A stretch of DNA of 64,000 nt from Pirellulales bacterium (lineage in GTDB: Bacteria; Planctomycetota; Planctomycetia; Pirellulales; JAEUIK01): the NCBI GenBank assembly GCA_019694435.1, contig JAIBBZ010000001.1:372001-436000 (forward strand). The letters are read 5' to 3'. The notes beneath the pieces are model-generated. The model made no database searches, was not told where the DNA came from, and saw only the letters and a program-made list of their open reading frames with translations. The position numbers and the translations under genes are program-made. Position 1 is the first letter of the stretch. Every line of letters starts with the position of its first letter. Below are positions 52,312-61,474 of the stretch, piece by piece.

Positions 52312-54072
52312 ATGTCCGACGAAGAACCGTCCGGCTCGGCGCTGAGCCCTGTCGAGAAAACCAAGCAGGCCAGCAACTATCTGCGCGGCACGATCCGCGA
52401 GGAGTTGCAAGGCGAGACGTCGGCGTTCAACAAGGACAACGCCACACTGCTGAAGTTCCACGGCACTTATCAGCAAGACGATCGCGATGTCCGCAGCGAG
52501 AAGACGGCCGCGGCCGGCAAGAAGCGCGAAAAGGAATACAGCTTCATGGTCCGCGTCCGCATTCCAGGCGGACAGCTCACGGCCGACCAGTTCCTGGCGC
52601 AGCTCGACGTCGGCGACCAGTTGGGCAACGCGAACATCCGTCTGACCACGCGCCAGGCGATCCAGTTTCATGGAGTGGTCAAACAAAACCTCTGGCCGGT
52701 GATTCACCGGATCAACGAGATCGAGCTGTCAACCTTGGCGGCCTGCGGCGACGTCGTGCGCAACATCATGTGCTGCCCCGCGCCGATCAACGGCGACCCG
52801 GTGCACGGCCAGATGAAGGCGATGTGCGACCGGCTCGTCCAACACCTGGCCCCGCGCACGCCGGCTTACCACGAAATCTGGGTCGCTGAACCAGGCGCCG
52901 AGCCGCAATTGGTCAACGGCGCCGCGGCGCATGGCGCCGCCGGCGAGGAAATCGAGCCGATCTATGGCCGCACCTATTTGCCGCGCAAGTTCAAGATCGC
53001 CGTCGGCCTGCCGGGCGACAATTGCGTCGACATCTATTCGCAAGACCTGGGCTTCATGGCCATCTGCGAGGATTACAACGTCGTCGGCTACAACGTGCTG
53101 GTCGGCGGCGGCTTCGGCATGACCCCCAGCGCGAAGAAGACCTTCCCGGCCATCGCCAAGCGGCTCACCTATGTAAGACCCGACCAGGTGCTCGACGTGG
53201 CCGAGGCGATCATCAAGGTCCAGCGCGACCACGGCAATCGCAGCGACCGCAAGGTGGCCCGGCTCAAGTACCTGATTCACAACTGGGGCCTGGAACGGTT
53301 CAAGGAAGCGGTCGAGCAAGCTTTCGGCCAGAAGCTGCCGGAGCCGCACCCCGACGACGTACGCGGCTTCGACGATCACCTGGGCTGGCACGAACAGGGC
53401 GACGGCCGCTGGTTCTACGGGCTGAACGTGGAAAACGGCCGCGTGAAAGACGAAGGCAACTTCCGCCTGAAGACGGCGCTGCGGGTGCTCCTGCAAGAGC
53501 TGCAGCCCGGCGTCCGGTTGACCACTCATCAGAGCTTGTTGTTCACCGACCTGGCGGAAGATCAGCGCTCGGGGCTCGAGCAGATTCTGCGCGAGCATGG
53601 CGTCAAGCTCTCGCACGAGATCTCGCAGGTGCGCCGCTGGTCGATGGCCTGTGTCGCCTGGCCGACCTGCAGCCTGGCGATCACCGAGAGCGAACGGGCC
53701 CTACCCGGCGTGATCGATCGGCTCGAGACCGAAGTGGCCCGGCTGGGCCTGTCGAGCGAAGCGTTTACGGTTCGGATGACGGGCTGCCCCAACGGCTGCG
53801 CGCGGCCGTTCAACTCGGACGTTGGCCTGGTTGGCAAGGCGGTCGGCAAATACACCGTTTATCTGGGTGGCCGGCTGCTCGGCAACCGGCTGAACACCTT
53901 GTACAAGGACCTGGTACCGCTCGAGGAAATCGTGCCGACGCTGGTACCGGCCCTGGCCTTCTTCAAGCAGCAGCGGATCAACGGCGAGACATTCGGCGAT
54001 TTCTGCGACCGTCAAGGCGTCGAAGCGATACGCGCCTTTGCCGAGCAGTTCGCAGCGGTGCAAGCCGGTTGA
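52312..54072 (+). CDS. cysI: Assimilatory sulfite reductase, siroheme/4Fe-4S subunit
   Basis: This enzyme reduces sulfite to sulfide with six electrons. The 586-residue protein has the nitrite/sulfite reductase repeat (parasulfite domains near residues 80-160 and 400-470). The siroheme and cluster signature consists of C447 and C453 (CVAWPTC) with C492 and C496 (TGCPNGC). Substrate-binding basic residues lie in RLTTRQAIQFHG. Nitrite reductase is the main alternative; the long form and NIRLTTRQ favour sulfite. ATG 52312 was chosen over an in-frame TTG 15 bases upstream. No flavoprotein subunit or PAPS reductase lies next to it. A promoter and palindrome precede it, implying regulation, perhaps by sulfur supply. 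Confidence 0.85.
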   Translation: MSDEEPSGSALSPVEKTKQASNYLRGTIREELQGETSAFNKDNATLLKFHGTYQQDDRDVRSEKTAAAGKKREKEYSFMVRVRIPGGQLTADQFLAQLDVGDQLGNANIRLTTRQAIQFHGVVKQNLWPVIHRINEIELSTLAACGDVVRNIMCCPAPINGDPVHGQMKAMCDRLVQHLAPRTPAYHEIWVAEPGAEPQLVNGAAAHGAAGEEIEPIYGRTYLPRKFKIAVGLPGDNCVDIYSQDLGFMAICEDYNVVGYNVLVGGGFGMTPSAKKTFPAIAKRLTYVRPDQVLDVAEAIIKVQRDHGNRSDRKVARLKYLIHNWGLERFKEAVEQAFGQKLPEPHPDDVRGFDDHLGWHEQGDGRWFYGLNVENGRVKDEGNFRLKTALRVLLQELQPGVRLTTHQSLLFTDLAEDQRSGLEQILREHGVKLSHEISQVRRWSMACVAWPTCSLAITESERALPGVIDRLETEVARLGLSSEAFTVRMTGCPNGCARPFNSDVGLVGKAVGKYTVYLGGRLLGNRLNTLYKDLVPLEEIVPTLVPALAFFKQQRINGETFGDFCDRQGVEAIRAFAEQFAAVQAG

Positions 54073-54136
54073 TCGACGTCCACGCGATCCTCGTCGGATT
54101 CCCGGCGAGGCATGGGGACCAGGAGGCCCCACGGGC

Positions 54137-54529
54137 ATGCGCCCCTTGCGACCTTGGATGACGTTCGTGCTGCGGTTCGCGGCGTGCTTCAACCTGCTGG
54201 CCGGGTTGAGCATGCTGCTGTTCTATCACGAGCAGCTCAAAATGATCGGCGTACACAAGACGCCGGCCATGGTGCTGCCGATTCAACTGGTCGGCGCGCT
54301 GGTTATGCTGTTTGGCGTCGGCTACTGGCTGGTCGCCGAACACCCGGCCGAAAACCGGCATCACCTGTTGCTGGGCTTTCTGAGCAAGTTGTCCGGTTCG
54401 CTGCTGGCCATTTACCACGTGGCGCTGGGCAACCTGCCGCCGGCGTTCCTGGGGGCCGTGTTCTTCGCCGACATCATCTACCTGCCCCTGTTCTGGGTGA
54501 TCCTGCGGCGGCTCTACCCGGCCGCCTGA
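54137..54529 (+). CDS. Small four-helix membrane protein of unknown function
   Basis: The 130-residue product starts at ATG 54137, ten bases after AGGAGG. It has four hydrophobic helices: residues ~8-28, 41-60, 70-92 and 98-122. Short loops carry EHPAENRHH and HEQLKMIGVHKTP. The pattern resembles small DoxX-like or alkyl-quinol membrane proteins, but no motif settles this. It starts 64 bases after the sulfite reductase gene and could be on its transcript. Confidence 0.7.
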   Translation: MRPLRPWMTFVLRFAACFNLLAGLSMLLFYHEQLKMIGVHKTPAMVLPIQLVGALVMLFGVGYWLVAEHPAENRHHLLLGFLSKLSGSLLAIYHVALGNLPPAFLGAVFFADIIYLPLFWVILRRLYPAA

Positions 54530-54866
54530 TACCCGGTTTCCCCCCACCCGGCGAGGCCGCGGCGAGGGCTCCGGGGGCCAGCGTTTTTCGTCCAATCGGC
54601 AGCATCGGCGCGACCGGTCGGCAAGGTGCTTGCGCAACGCTTGCGCGGCTGATTCCAAGCCTGCCGCATGGTTGACTTTGCGTTCTTTGCCTAGCTAAGG
54701 TGATGGGCTGTAGTTGCGGTGCGGAGCGACCTGAGGGGGGGGCCCAAGGTCGGTCTTTCGACCGCCGTCGCGCACGTTGGTGCGCCCCCTTCCGACGGCG
54801 TCCCGAGGCGATTGGCCTGCGGCGGCGCAAGTCCGTCAAGCCGGGCAAGCAGGCGAGGTAGGCACT
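54530..54866. other. 337-base gap before the carbamoyltransferase locus
   Basis: Contains TTGACT at about 54674 with no well-spaced -10, a C-run and a G-run, and no gene I can support. It probably holds the promoter of the following five-gene locus. Confidence 0.45.
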
Positions 54867-56696
54867 TTGAAGCAATACGTTCTCGGCATCTCGGCGTTTT
54901 ACCACGACTCGGCTGCCGCGTTGGTCTGCGACGGCGAGATCATCGCGGCCGCGCAGGAAGAGCGCTTTTCGCGCGTCAAGCACGATCCTCGGTTTCCCCG
55001 CAACGCGGTCAACTACTGCCTGGGCGAAGCGTTCATCGACCCGTCGGAGATCGCCTCGGTGGCGTTCTACGACAGCTCGCTGTTGACCTTCGATCGGGTC
55101 GTCAAGAACACCGTCAGCGTCGCCCCTGGCGGACGCGATCAGTTTGCCGACGCTTGCCGGGCCTTTCTCGGCGCCAAGGCGCGGCTGATGGACGACCTTG
55201 AAGAGGTGCTCGGCCTGCGGCCCAAGCTGCTCGTGACGCACCATCACATGGCGCATGCCGCGAGCTGCTTTTATCCCTCGCCCTACGAAGAGGCGGCCAT
55301 CCTGACGATCGACGGCGTCGGCGAATGGGCCACTTGCACGCTGGGCCACGGTCAGGGCAACCAGATCGAATTGCTCAAGGAAATTCGCTATCCGCATTCG
55401 CTCGGGCTGCTCTACAGCGCCTTCACCTATTACTGCGGCTTCAAGGTCAACTCGGGCGAGTACAAGCTGATGGGCCTCGCGCCGTATGGCCAGCCCAAGT
55501 ATGCCGACAAGATTCGGCAGCACCTGGTCGACCTCCTCGACGACGGCTCGTTCCGTTTGAACACCAAGTATTTCGGCTATCTCGACTCGGGCGTGATGAC
55601 CAATGCCCACTTCGATGAGCTGTTCGGCGGCCCGGCCCGAAAGCCGGAGACGCAAATCACCCGCCGCGAAATGGACCTGGCCGCTTCGGTCCAGCAGGTG
55701 ACCGAGGAAGCGATGCTCAAGCTCGTCGCGCACGCTTGCCAGTTGACCGGCTCGAAAAACGTCTGCATGGCCGGCGGCGTGGCGCTCAACTGCGTGGCTA
55801 ACGGCCGCGTGTGGCGCGAGTCGCAGCTCGACGGGCTGTTCGTGCAGCCGGCCGCCAGCGATGCCGGCGGCGCCTTGGGCGCCGCGCAACTGGTCTCGCA
55901 CCAGTTGTACGGCGCACCGCGCAAGCTCGAAGGCCAGCGCGACTCGCTCAAGGGCAGCTATCTGGGCCCCGGCTTTGCGCCGCACGAGATCGAGGCCTTC
56001 CTCGATCGCCAGGATGCTCCCCATCACCGCATCGAAGATGCGCAAGAACGAGCCCAGATGATCGCCACGGCGCTGGCCGAAGGCAAGGTCGTGGGCCTGC
56101 TCAGCGGGCGGATGGAGTTTGGTCCCCGCGCACTGGGTTCGCGTTCGATCATCGGCGACCCGCGGCAGCGCGACATGCAGTCGAAGATGAACTTGAAGAT
56201 CAAGTTCCGCGAGAGCTTCCGGCCGTTTGCGCCTGCCGTGCTGGCGGAAAAGTCGGCCGAGTATTTCGACCTCGAGGGGATCAGCCCCTACATGCTGCTC
56301 GTGGCCCCGGTACAGCCCAGCCGGCAGGTCGCGATGCAGCGCAGCGTGTCCGAGGGCGACGACATGCTGCCGATCTTGAATCAACCGCGCAGCGACGTTC
56401 CGGCCGTCACGCACGTCGACTACAGCGCACGCATCCAAACGGTCGCCGAGGACGGGCATCCCGAGTTCCGCCGCATCCTCGAAGCGTTCTACGGGCAGAC
56501 GGGGTGCCCGGTGCTCGTCAATACGAGCTTCAACGTGCGGGGCGAACCGATCGTGTGCACACCGAACGACGCCTATCGCTGCTTCATGCGGACCGACATG
56601 GACTTGCTGGTGCTGGAAGATTGGTTGTTGTGGAAAGAAGAGCAGCCGGCCATGCAGGGCGACGAAGACTGGAGAAGCCAATATGAGCTCGACTGA
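54867..56696 (+). CDS. NodU/CmcH-family carbamoyltransferase
   Basis: O-carbamoyltransferase of 609 residues that transfers the carbamoyl group of carbamoyl phosphate to a hydroxyl, usually on a sugar. The N-terminal YrdC-relative (ASKHA) fold opens MKQYVLGISAFYHDSAAALV. The metal-binding HHMAHAASCFY is near residue 128, ILTIDGVGEWAT near 145, and the C-terminal carbamoyl-phosphate site holds GRMEFGPRALGSRSIIGDPR and CPVLVNTSFNVRGEPIV. The start is TTG at 54867 with GAGGT seven bases upstream; no ATG fits. Family members act in nodulation factors, antibiotics and surface glycans. The next gene overlaps by 14 bases, so the locus is one operon. Confidence 0.93.
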   Translation: MKQYVLGISAFYHDSAAALVCDGEIIAAAQEERFSRVKHDPRFPRNAVNYCLGEAFIDPSEIASVAFYDSSLLTFDRVVKNTVSVAPGGRDQFADACRAFLGAKARLMDDLEEVLGLRPKLLVTHHHMAHAASCFYPSPYEEAAILTIDGVGEWATCTLGHGQGNQIELLKEIRYPHSLGLLYSAFTYYCGFKVNSGEYKLMGLAPYGQPKYADKIRQHLVDLLDDGSFRLNTKYFGYLDSGVMTNAHFDELFGGPARKPETQITRREMDLAASVQQVTEEAMLKLVAHACQLTGSKNVCMAGGVALNCVANGRVWRESQLDGLFVQPAASDAGGALGAAQLVSHQLYGAPRKLEGQRDSLKGSYLGPGFAPHEIEAFLDRQDAPHHRIEDAQERAQMIATALAEGKVVGLLSGRMEFGPRALGSRSIIGDPRQRDMQSKMNLKIKFRESFRPFAPAVLAEKSAEYFDLEGISPYMLLVAPVQPSRQVAMQRSVSEGDDMLPILNQPRSDVPAVTHVDYSARIQTVAEDGHPEFRRILEAFYGQTGCPVLVNTSFNVRGEPIVCTPNDAYRCFMRTDMDLLVLEDWLLWKEEQPAMQGDEDWRSQYELD

Positions 56697-57051
56697 AGTG
56701 GACCGTACGCGTGCTCTGGCCGGCGCCCTGTTCGACGAGGTCATCGTCCCCTTGGCCGCGCGGCGCAAGGCCGCGGGGCAGCAGGCCTATTTTCCCCTGG
56801 CTGGCGAGCCGGGAGCGAAGACCTATTACGAGCAGCCGCTGTTGGGCAAGATGCAGCCGGCCGATTTCGAGTTTCCTGGCGGCGGTACGCCCGAGGGCCT
56901 GCTCGAAGCCTTGGCGCGATATTGGCAGGGGCAGGGTGAGACCGACCTGGCGGCGATGGTACCGCGGCTTAAAGAGATCGCCACGGCCGTGGCCGATGCG
57001 GCGCACGCCGACGATGGCAGCGTGAGCATCCTGTGCTATACGATGTTCTGA
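56683..57051 (+). CDS. Unknown 122-aa protein in the carbamoyltransferase operon
   Basis: The start overlaps the carbamoyltransferase by 14 bases, with GGAGAAG upstream of the ATG. The 122-residue product is soluble, mostly helical at both ends, with a central polar stretch YYEQPLLGKMQPADFEFPGG. The C-terminus contains a single cysteine (SILCYTMF). I do not recognise the family. Its tight coupling suggests it works with the carbamoyltransferase, perhaps as a small adaptor. Confidence 0.7.
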   Translation: MSSTEVDRTRALAGALFDEVIVPLAARRKAAGQQAYFPLAGEPGAKTYYEQPLLGKMQPADFEFPGGGTPEGLLEALARYWQGQGETDLAAMVPRLKEIATAVADAAHADDGSVSILCYTMF

Positions 57052-57057
57052 CCGTGC

Positions 57058-57085
57058 GGTAGGCAATCCCAGGGGTAGGCAATCC
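57058..57085 (+). repeat. 12-bp direct repeat GGTAGGCAATCC, two copies
   Basis: Copies at 57058-57069 and 57074-57085 are identical and four bases apart, in the gap between two genes of the operon. No further copy was noticed. Confidence 0.8.
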
Positions 57086-57218
57086 GCGGGGCAACATGCG
57101 GATTTCGGTGGGCTCGATTTCATGGAGAACTCACAGCAAGGATGTGTTCGAGGCCAGTGTGACCAGGGGCACCCAATGCCCGACCCCCGGCGCGCGAAAC
57201 TACAGGGGACAGTTGGGC

Positions 57219-57785
57219 ATGAGCACAGCGACATGCTTACGCGAGCAGATCGAGCAAGATCTCTGGGATTGGGTGCATAACTTCGTCAACGCCAAGAATG
57301 CGTTCTACGATTACAAGTTTCCGCCCTGCCCGTTCGCCAAGCAGGCGATCCAACAAAAGACCTTGGCCGTCGAAGTCTGGGAATCGGGCAACGTTCGCGA
57401 GTTTATTCGCAGTTGTGCCGACAAGGTGCGCCTGTCGCCGACCCTGACGACGCTGGTGATGGCGTTTCCGCCGCGGACGAAGTTTGCCTGGGGTTTGACC
57501 GACTATGTCGAGAGCCTCAACGCCGAGATGATCTGCGACGACGTGTTCCTCAACACGGGTGAAGCCAAGACCACGGTCAGCCGCTATCCTGGATCGCCGC
57601 CCAACGAGCCCTATTTCATCGTCATCGCCAACAGCCTCGAAGCGGTGCTGCAAGGCTGCGAAGCGCTGAAAAAGACCGACTACTACAAGGATTGGCCGGC
57701 CGAGCATTACGCCTTGGTCGTCGAACGCCGGCAGCGGATGTACGAAAAGTACGGCCGCAAGCCCGGCCACGACAAACCCAGGTGA
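57219..57785 (+). CDS. Unknown 188-aa protein in the carbamoyltransferase operon
   Basis: The 188-residue product starts MSTATCLREQIEQDLWDW. The upstream open frame to 57096 has no ribosome site. It has no signal peptide or membrane helix. Residues ~35-42 form FPPCPFAKQA with a Cys, and a basic C-terminus ends QRMYEKYGRKPGHDKPR. Mid-protein, LNTGEAKTTVSRYPGSPPNEPYFIVIANSLEAVLQGCEAL suggests an alpha/beta fold with an ordered loop. I do not recognise a family. It lies 167 bases after the previous gene and 24 before the SGNH gene. Confidence 0.72.
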   Translation: MSTATCLREQIEQDLWDWVHNFVNAKNAFYDYKFPPCPFAKQAIQQKTLAVEVWESGNVREFIRSCADKVRLSPTLTTLVMAFPPRTKFAWGLTDYVESLNAEMICDDVFLNTGEAKTTVSRYPGSPPNEPYFIVIANSLEAVLQGCEALKKTDYYKDWPAEHYALVVERRQRMYEKYGRKPGHDKPR

Positions 57786-57809
57786 CGTCGGCGGTCAGCG
57801 AATCGACGC

Positions 57810-58808
57810 ATGTGGAAATCGCTCTCCCGGTATCATCCCCGCATCGGCTACACGCTCATGCCGAGCGTGAAGTCGCGCGTGCCTTGGGAGACCGGTGGCT
57901 ACCTGTTGCAGACCAACGCGGCCGGCTTTCGCTCGAACCGCGAGTTCGTCAAGGAGCGCACGCCCGGCAAGTTCCGCGCGATCTTGTTCGGCGACTCGAT
58001 GACCGCCGGCGACGGTGTGGCCAACGCCGACCGCTATAGCGACCAGCTCGAAGCAATGGTCCCCCATCTCGAGGTCTACAACTACGGCCTCCCCGGCACG
58101 GGCACCGACCAGCACTACATCGCCTTTCAAGATTGTGCCGACGTCGAGTACGACCTGCTCGTGATCGGGCTGTACGTCGAGAACATCGGCCGGGTGGCCA
58201 ACCGGTTTCGCACGTTCGCCGGCGAGCGCGGCGAAAAGGTGATCTACGCGAAGCCCTATTTCCTGCTGGAGAACGACGAGCTTACCCTGCACCACATCCC
58301 GGTGCCGAAGGCGGCCCTGACCAAGGAGTCGATGTCGCCGGAAGACCTGAAACACGTCAACTGGGGTGTGCCGCACGCCGGGCTGCGCGAGGTGGTCAAG
58401 AAACTCGGCCTCCGCGACCTGGCCCAGAAGATCACGCGCTTTCAGCCGCTGCCCGAGTATGCCTCGCCCGATCATCCCGACTGGAAGCTGCTGAGCAAGA
58501 TTGTCTCGAACTGGGCCGGCGAGAGCCGGGCGCCGGTGCTGATCGTGCTGCTGCCGATGTGGCCGTTCACCGAAGAGTCGAGCGACCCGACGCCGTACCA
58601 GGCGCGGTACCGCGAGTTGGCCGCGCAGATCGGCTGCTACCTGCACGATCCGCTGCCGGACCTGTGGAAGTACACGCCCGAGGAGCGCCGGGCTTTTCGC
58701 TTCAAGGTCGATTCGCACTACACGCCGGCCGGCCACAAGGCGATCGCTGCATCGATCGCCCCAACGATCGAGCGCATCATGGCCGAACACCCGGCACCCC
58801 AGTCCTAG
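57810..58808 (+). CDS. SGNH/GDSL-family hydrolase
   Basis: A 332-residue SGNH hydrolase. Block I is FGDSMTAGDG with the nucleophile S63. The oxyanion Gly and Asn blocks are in NYGLPGTGTDQHY and VIGLYVENIG. The C-terminal block has D301 and H303 in DSHYTPAGH, in the D-x-H layout seen in AlgX-like O-acetyl enzymes. No signal peptide is evident, so it may act in the cytoplasm or be exported by another route. Together with the carbamoyltransferase and the glycosyltransferase next to it, it probably trims or adds acyl groups on a glycan or secondary metabolite. Confidence 0.88.
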   Translation: MWKSLSRYHPRIGYTLMPSVKSRVPWETGGYLLQTNAAGFRSNREFVKERTPGKFRAILFGDSMTAGDGVANADRYSDQLEAMVPHLEVYNYGLPGTGTDQHYIAFQDCADVEYDLLVIGLYVENIGRVANRFRTFAGERGEKVIYAKPYFLLENDELTLHHIPVPKAALTKESMSPEDLKHVNWGVPHAGLREVVKKLGLRDLAQKITRFQPLPEYASPDHPDWKLLSKIVSNWAGESRAPVLIVLLPMWPFTEESSDPTPYQARYRELAAQIGCYLHDPLPDLWKYTPEERRAFRFKVDSHYTPAGHKAIAASIAPTIERIMAEHPAPQS

Positions 58809-58873
58809 TCGTATAGCATCCGCGCCGTGCGTGTCGCCTTGTCGATCCCCGTTGCCAAAGCCATCCAGCCGCT

Positions 58874-60130
58874 ATGACCGCAGCGCCGGCGCGACGCAAA
58901 TGGCTGATCATCACACAGTACTACCCGCCCGAGGTAGGCGCGCCGCAAATCCGGCTGGCCTCGATGGCCAAGCAGCTCCAGCGGCGCGGGATCGACGTCG
59001 AGGTGCTCACCGGGCTGCCGAATTACCCGGTCGGCAAGATCTTTCCCGAATACGCCGGCGCCGCCGGACGCGACAAGCGGCGCGAAACGATCGGCGGCAT
59101 CCCGGTTCGCCGGGTATGGATCTATGCCGCGTCGGGCCGGTCGATCTTCAAGCGGCTGGCCAACTATTTCAGCTTCACGTGGTCGGTGCTGTGGGCGGCG
59201 CTCTTCGGTCCGCGGCCTGACGTCATCTTCCTCGAATCGCAGCCGCTGTCAGTCGGTATCGTCGGCCTGGCGATGAAATGGTTTCGCGGCGTGCCGTACG
59301 TCTATAACGTGCCCGATCTGCAGGTCGACGTGGCCAAGCAACTCGGTTTCGTGCGCAGCGAGTGGTTTCTCAAGCTCGCCTTGGCGCTGGAGAACCTGTT
59401 CCTGCGCCAAAGCTGGAAGGTGTCGACCGTCACGCACCAGTTCATCGAGCATTTCGTCGGCCGGGGCATCGATCGCGGCAAAGTGACCTTCCTGCCCAAC
59501 GGGGCCGATACCGAGTTTCTGCAGCCCCTGCCGCCCGACCCGGAACTGCTCGAGCGCTGGCAACTGCAAGGTAAGCAAGGCTTCTTCTACGTCGGTACGC
59601 AGGCCTACTACCATTCGCTCGACACGCTGATCGACGCGGCCACGCTGTTGCGCGACCGCACGGACTTGAGGTTTGTCATCCTGGGCGACGGTCCCGAGCA
59701 TCCGCGGATCGTCAAGCTGGCCGAAGAGCGCGGCCTGCCAAACGTTGTCTTTGGCGACGCGCCCTACGAGCGCATGCCGCGGACCTATTCAGTGGCCTAC
59801 GCCTCGGTGGCCACGGTGCGCGACATGCCCGTCGCCGGGCAAATGCGCCTAGCCAAAGTTGCAGCGTCGCTCGCCTGCGGCGTGCCGGTGATTCTCACGG
59901 CCCGCGGCGAGCATGCCGAGTTGATGGTCAAGAACGAGTTGGGCGTGGTCGTCGAGCCCGAGCAGCCGCAGCAACTGGCCGACGCGATCGCCGCGCTAGC
60001 CGACGATCCGGAACGCCGCAACCGGCTGAGCGCGTCGGGCCGGGATTTCGCCGTGCGCGAAACGAGCTGGTCGATGATCGTCGAGAATTGGCTGGCCGAA
60101 ATCGGCGAGCCCACGCCGACGAAAGTCTAG
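58874..60130 (+). CDS. GT4-family glycosyltransferase
   Basis: A 418-residue glycosyltransferase of the WcaI type with two Rossmann domains. The first begins WLIITQYYPPEVGAPQIRLASM, with an early GxGG-like loop. The second holds the donor site ILGDGPEHPRIVKLAEERGLPNVVFGD, and later LACGVPVILTARGEHAEL carries the EX7E-like contact to the nucleotide sugar. A membrane-associated segment near residues 95-115 (YFSFTWSVLWAALFG) fits peripheral membrane attachment. It is 65 bases after the SGNH gene and ends the locus, convergent with an RraA-like gene 18 bases away. It should transfer a sugar to a lipid-linked or glycan acceptor; specificity is unknown. Confidence 0.92.
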   Translation: MTAAPARRKWLIITQYYPPEVGAPQIRLASMAKQLQRRGIDVEVLTGLPNYPVGKIFPEYAGAAGRDKRRETIGGIPVRRVWIYAASGRSIFKRLANYFSFTWSVLWAALFGPRPDVIFLESQPLSVGIVGLAMKWFRGVPYVYNVPDLQVDVAKQLGFVRSEWFLKLALALENLFLRQSWKVSTVTHQFIEHFVGRGIDRGKVTFLPNGADTEFLQPLPPDPELLERWQLQGKQGFFYVGTQAYYHSLDTLIDAATLLRDRTDLRFVILGDGPEHPRIVKLAEERGLPNVVFGDAPYERMPRTYSVAYASVATVRDMPVAGQMRLAKVAASLACGVPVILTARGEHAELMVKNELGVVVEPEQPQQLADAIAALADDPERRNRLSASGRDFAVRETSWSMIVENWLAEIGEPTPTKV

Positions 60131-60148
60131 CGGCCGCCGCGCTCGCAG

Positions 60149-60880
60149 CTACTTGAGCAGGGCCTGGGCCCGCTTCGACAGCTCGGCCACGACGCCGGAA
60201 AACTCCTTACGCGCCGCGGCCAGGCCCGCCACGGTCTTCGTACCGGGCCCGTTGACATAGTCGAGCACGATGCGTTCGGCGGCAACGAATTGCTGGCCGA
60301 TCTCGACGATCGGGCCAGCGAGCGGGATCGGGATGCTCGTCACGCCGTTGCAATCGCCGTGCAACAAGTCGCCCTGCTCGACCACCAGCCCGCCGACGCG
60401 CACCGGCAGGCCCACGTGCAAGATGTGGCAGTAGGCGTGCGAACAATTGGTCGAGCCGGTGAACACCGGATACTTGATGGCCCGAACCTGGTCCAGGTCG
60501 CGCCCCGAGCCGGAAGTGATCAGGCCCACCGAGCCGAACGCCTTGTAGGTCGAGCACATCACCTCGCCAAACGTGGCGGCCACGCTCGGCTCGTCGAGAT
60601 CCTGGAACACGACCACCGCGGGCCCGGGCAGCCAGCCGAATTGTTCGATTTGTTTTTCGAGGCTCGCGTAGGCGTCGCCCTTGCCCGGCGGATTGTCGCT
60701 GCGAAAGCAGGCCGTCGTGGCGAAGCCGACCATCGGCGGAAACTCGGGAAAGTTGCAGCGAATCCGCTGATCCATGTAGCCGCGATTCCGCGGCCGCGCG
60801 TCGAACAGCTCGATGATGTTGCAAATGGTCGGCGTATCAAATTGGGCCAGCCGGCCCAAGAGCGCGGGATCAAACGTCAT
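60149..60880 (-). CDS. RraA-family protein (HMG-aldolase-like)
   Basis: A 243-residue member of the RraA/HMG-aldolase fold. Family blocks are clear: LAQFDTPTICNIIELFDARP near the start, GLITSGSGRDLDQVRAIKYPVFT, with the conserved G-x-x-R-D, near 125, and LLHGDCNGVTSIP near 180. Members are aldolases or decarboxylases of oxo-acids, or the RNase E regulator. The lyase role is more likely here, but the substrate is unknown. ATG at 60880 is preferred because the upstream reading to 60967 has no family residues. It is divergent from nothing close and convergent with the glycosyltransferase gene. Confidence 0.85.
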   Translation of the reverse strand: MTFDPALLGRLAQFDTPTICNIIELFDARPRNRGYMDQRIRCNFPEFPPMVGFATTACFRSDNPPGKGDAYASLEKQIEQFGWLPGPAVVVFQDLDEPSVAATFGEVMCSTYKAFGSVGLITSGSGRDLDQVRAIKYPVFTGSTNCSHAYCHILHVGLPVRVGGLVVEQGDLLHGDCNGVTSIPIPLAGPIVEIGQQFVAAERIVLDYVNGPGTKTVAGLAAARKEFSGVVAELSKRAQALLK

Positions 60881-60994
60881 GGCAGCCACCACCGTAAACA
60901 GGCCAAGGTCGAGGGGGAACGAGCGAGCCCGGGCGTAAGAATAGCGTGCGCCGCGGCGCCACGCCACGCGGTGAGCGCCCGCGACCTGGCTGCT

Positions 60995-61324
60995 TCAATA
61001 GATCCTGCTGCCAGGGTAATACCGCGCCATGATCTGCCGGCGCAGTCCGATGAGCCCAACCAGGATAAAGCCCTTGGCCAGGATCAGCAGCGGTCGCAGC
61101 CGATAGGCTTCGAGGAAATCGCTCAGGCCGAATGCCAGAAATGCGGTGGCGTAAATGGGTTCCCAAGCAGAGCGACGGTTCCGCGCAAAGCGCATTGCGA
61201 CGAGTGCGCCAAAGATGCACCAGGCGACGCCCTCCAAGAGATTCATCCAATGATAGACGGATGAAAACAAATCCGGATTCGTCGCCCGGTACTGCCAAAA
61301 AGTCTGCGTGAACGATCTGGTCAC
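60995..61324 (-). CDS. Small membrane protein of unknown function
   Basis: The 109-residue product starts with GTG at 61324, seven bases after GAGAGGT. Two or three hydrophobic helices are visible: LLEGVAWCIFGALVAMRFA, IYATAFLAFGLSDFLEAY and LLILAKGFILVGLIGL. The N-terminal stretch FWQYRATNPDLFSSVYHWM is aromatic-rich. The long open frame to 62632 upstream is only a shadow of other genes. The family is not recognised. Confidence 0.65.
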   Translation of the reverse strand: MTRSFTQTFWQYRATNPDLFSSVYHWMNLLEGVAWCIFGALVAMRFARNRRSAWEPIYATAFLAFGLSDFLEAYRLRPLLILAKGFILVGLIGLRRQIMARYYPGSRIY

Positions 61325-61474
61325 TTCGCGGACCTCTCTAGGGCATGCGACAACTTCCTCGAGGAAGCAACTTGCGACTCCAAGTTTAGCCGCCACGCGT
61401 TGCTTTTCGCCGCCGCTGTGCGAGAATCCGCGGGCAAGAGCCGAGTTTTCCGCACCTCCTCCGGACCCGCCGCC

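Noticed and set aside
54474-56768. 764-codon open frame opposite the carbamoyltransferase
   Set aside because: The plus strand carries every family block of the carbamoyltransferase.
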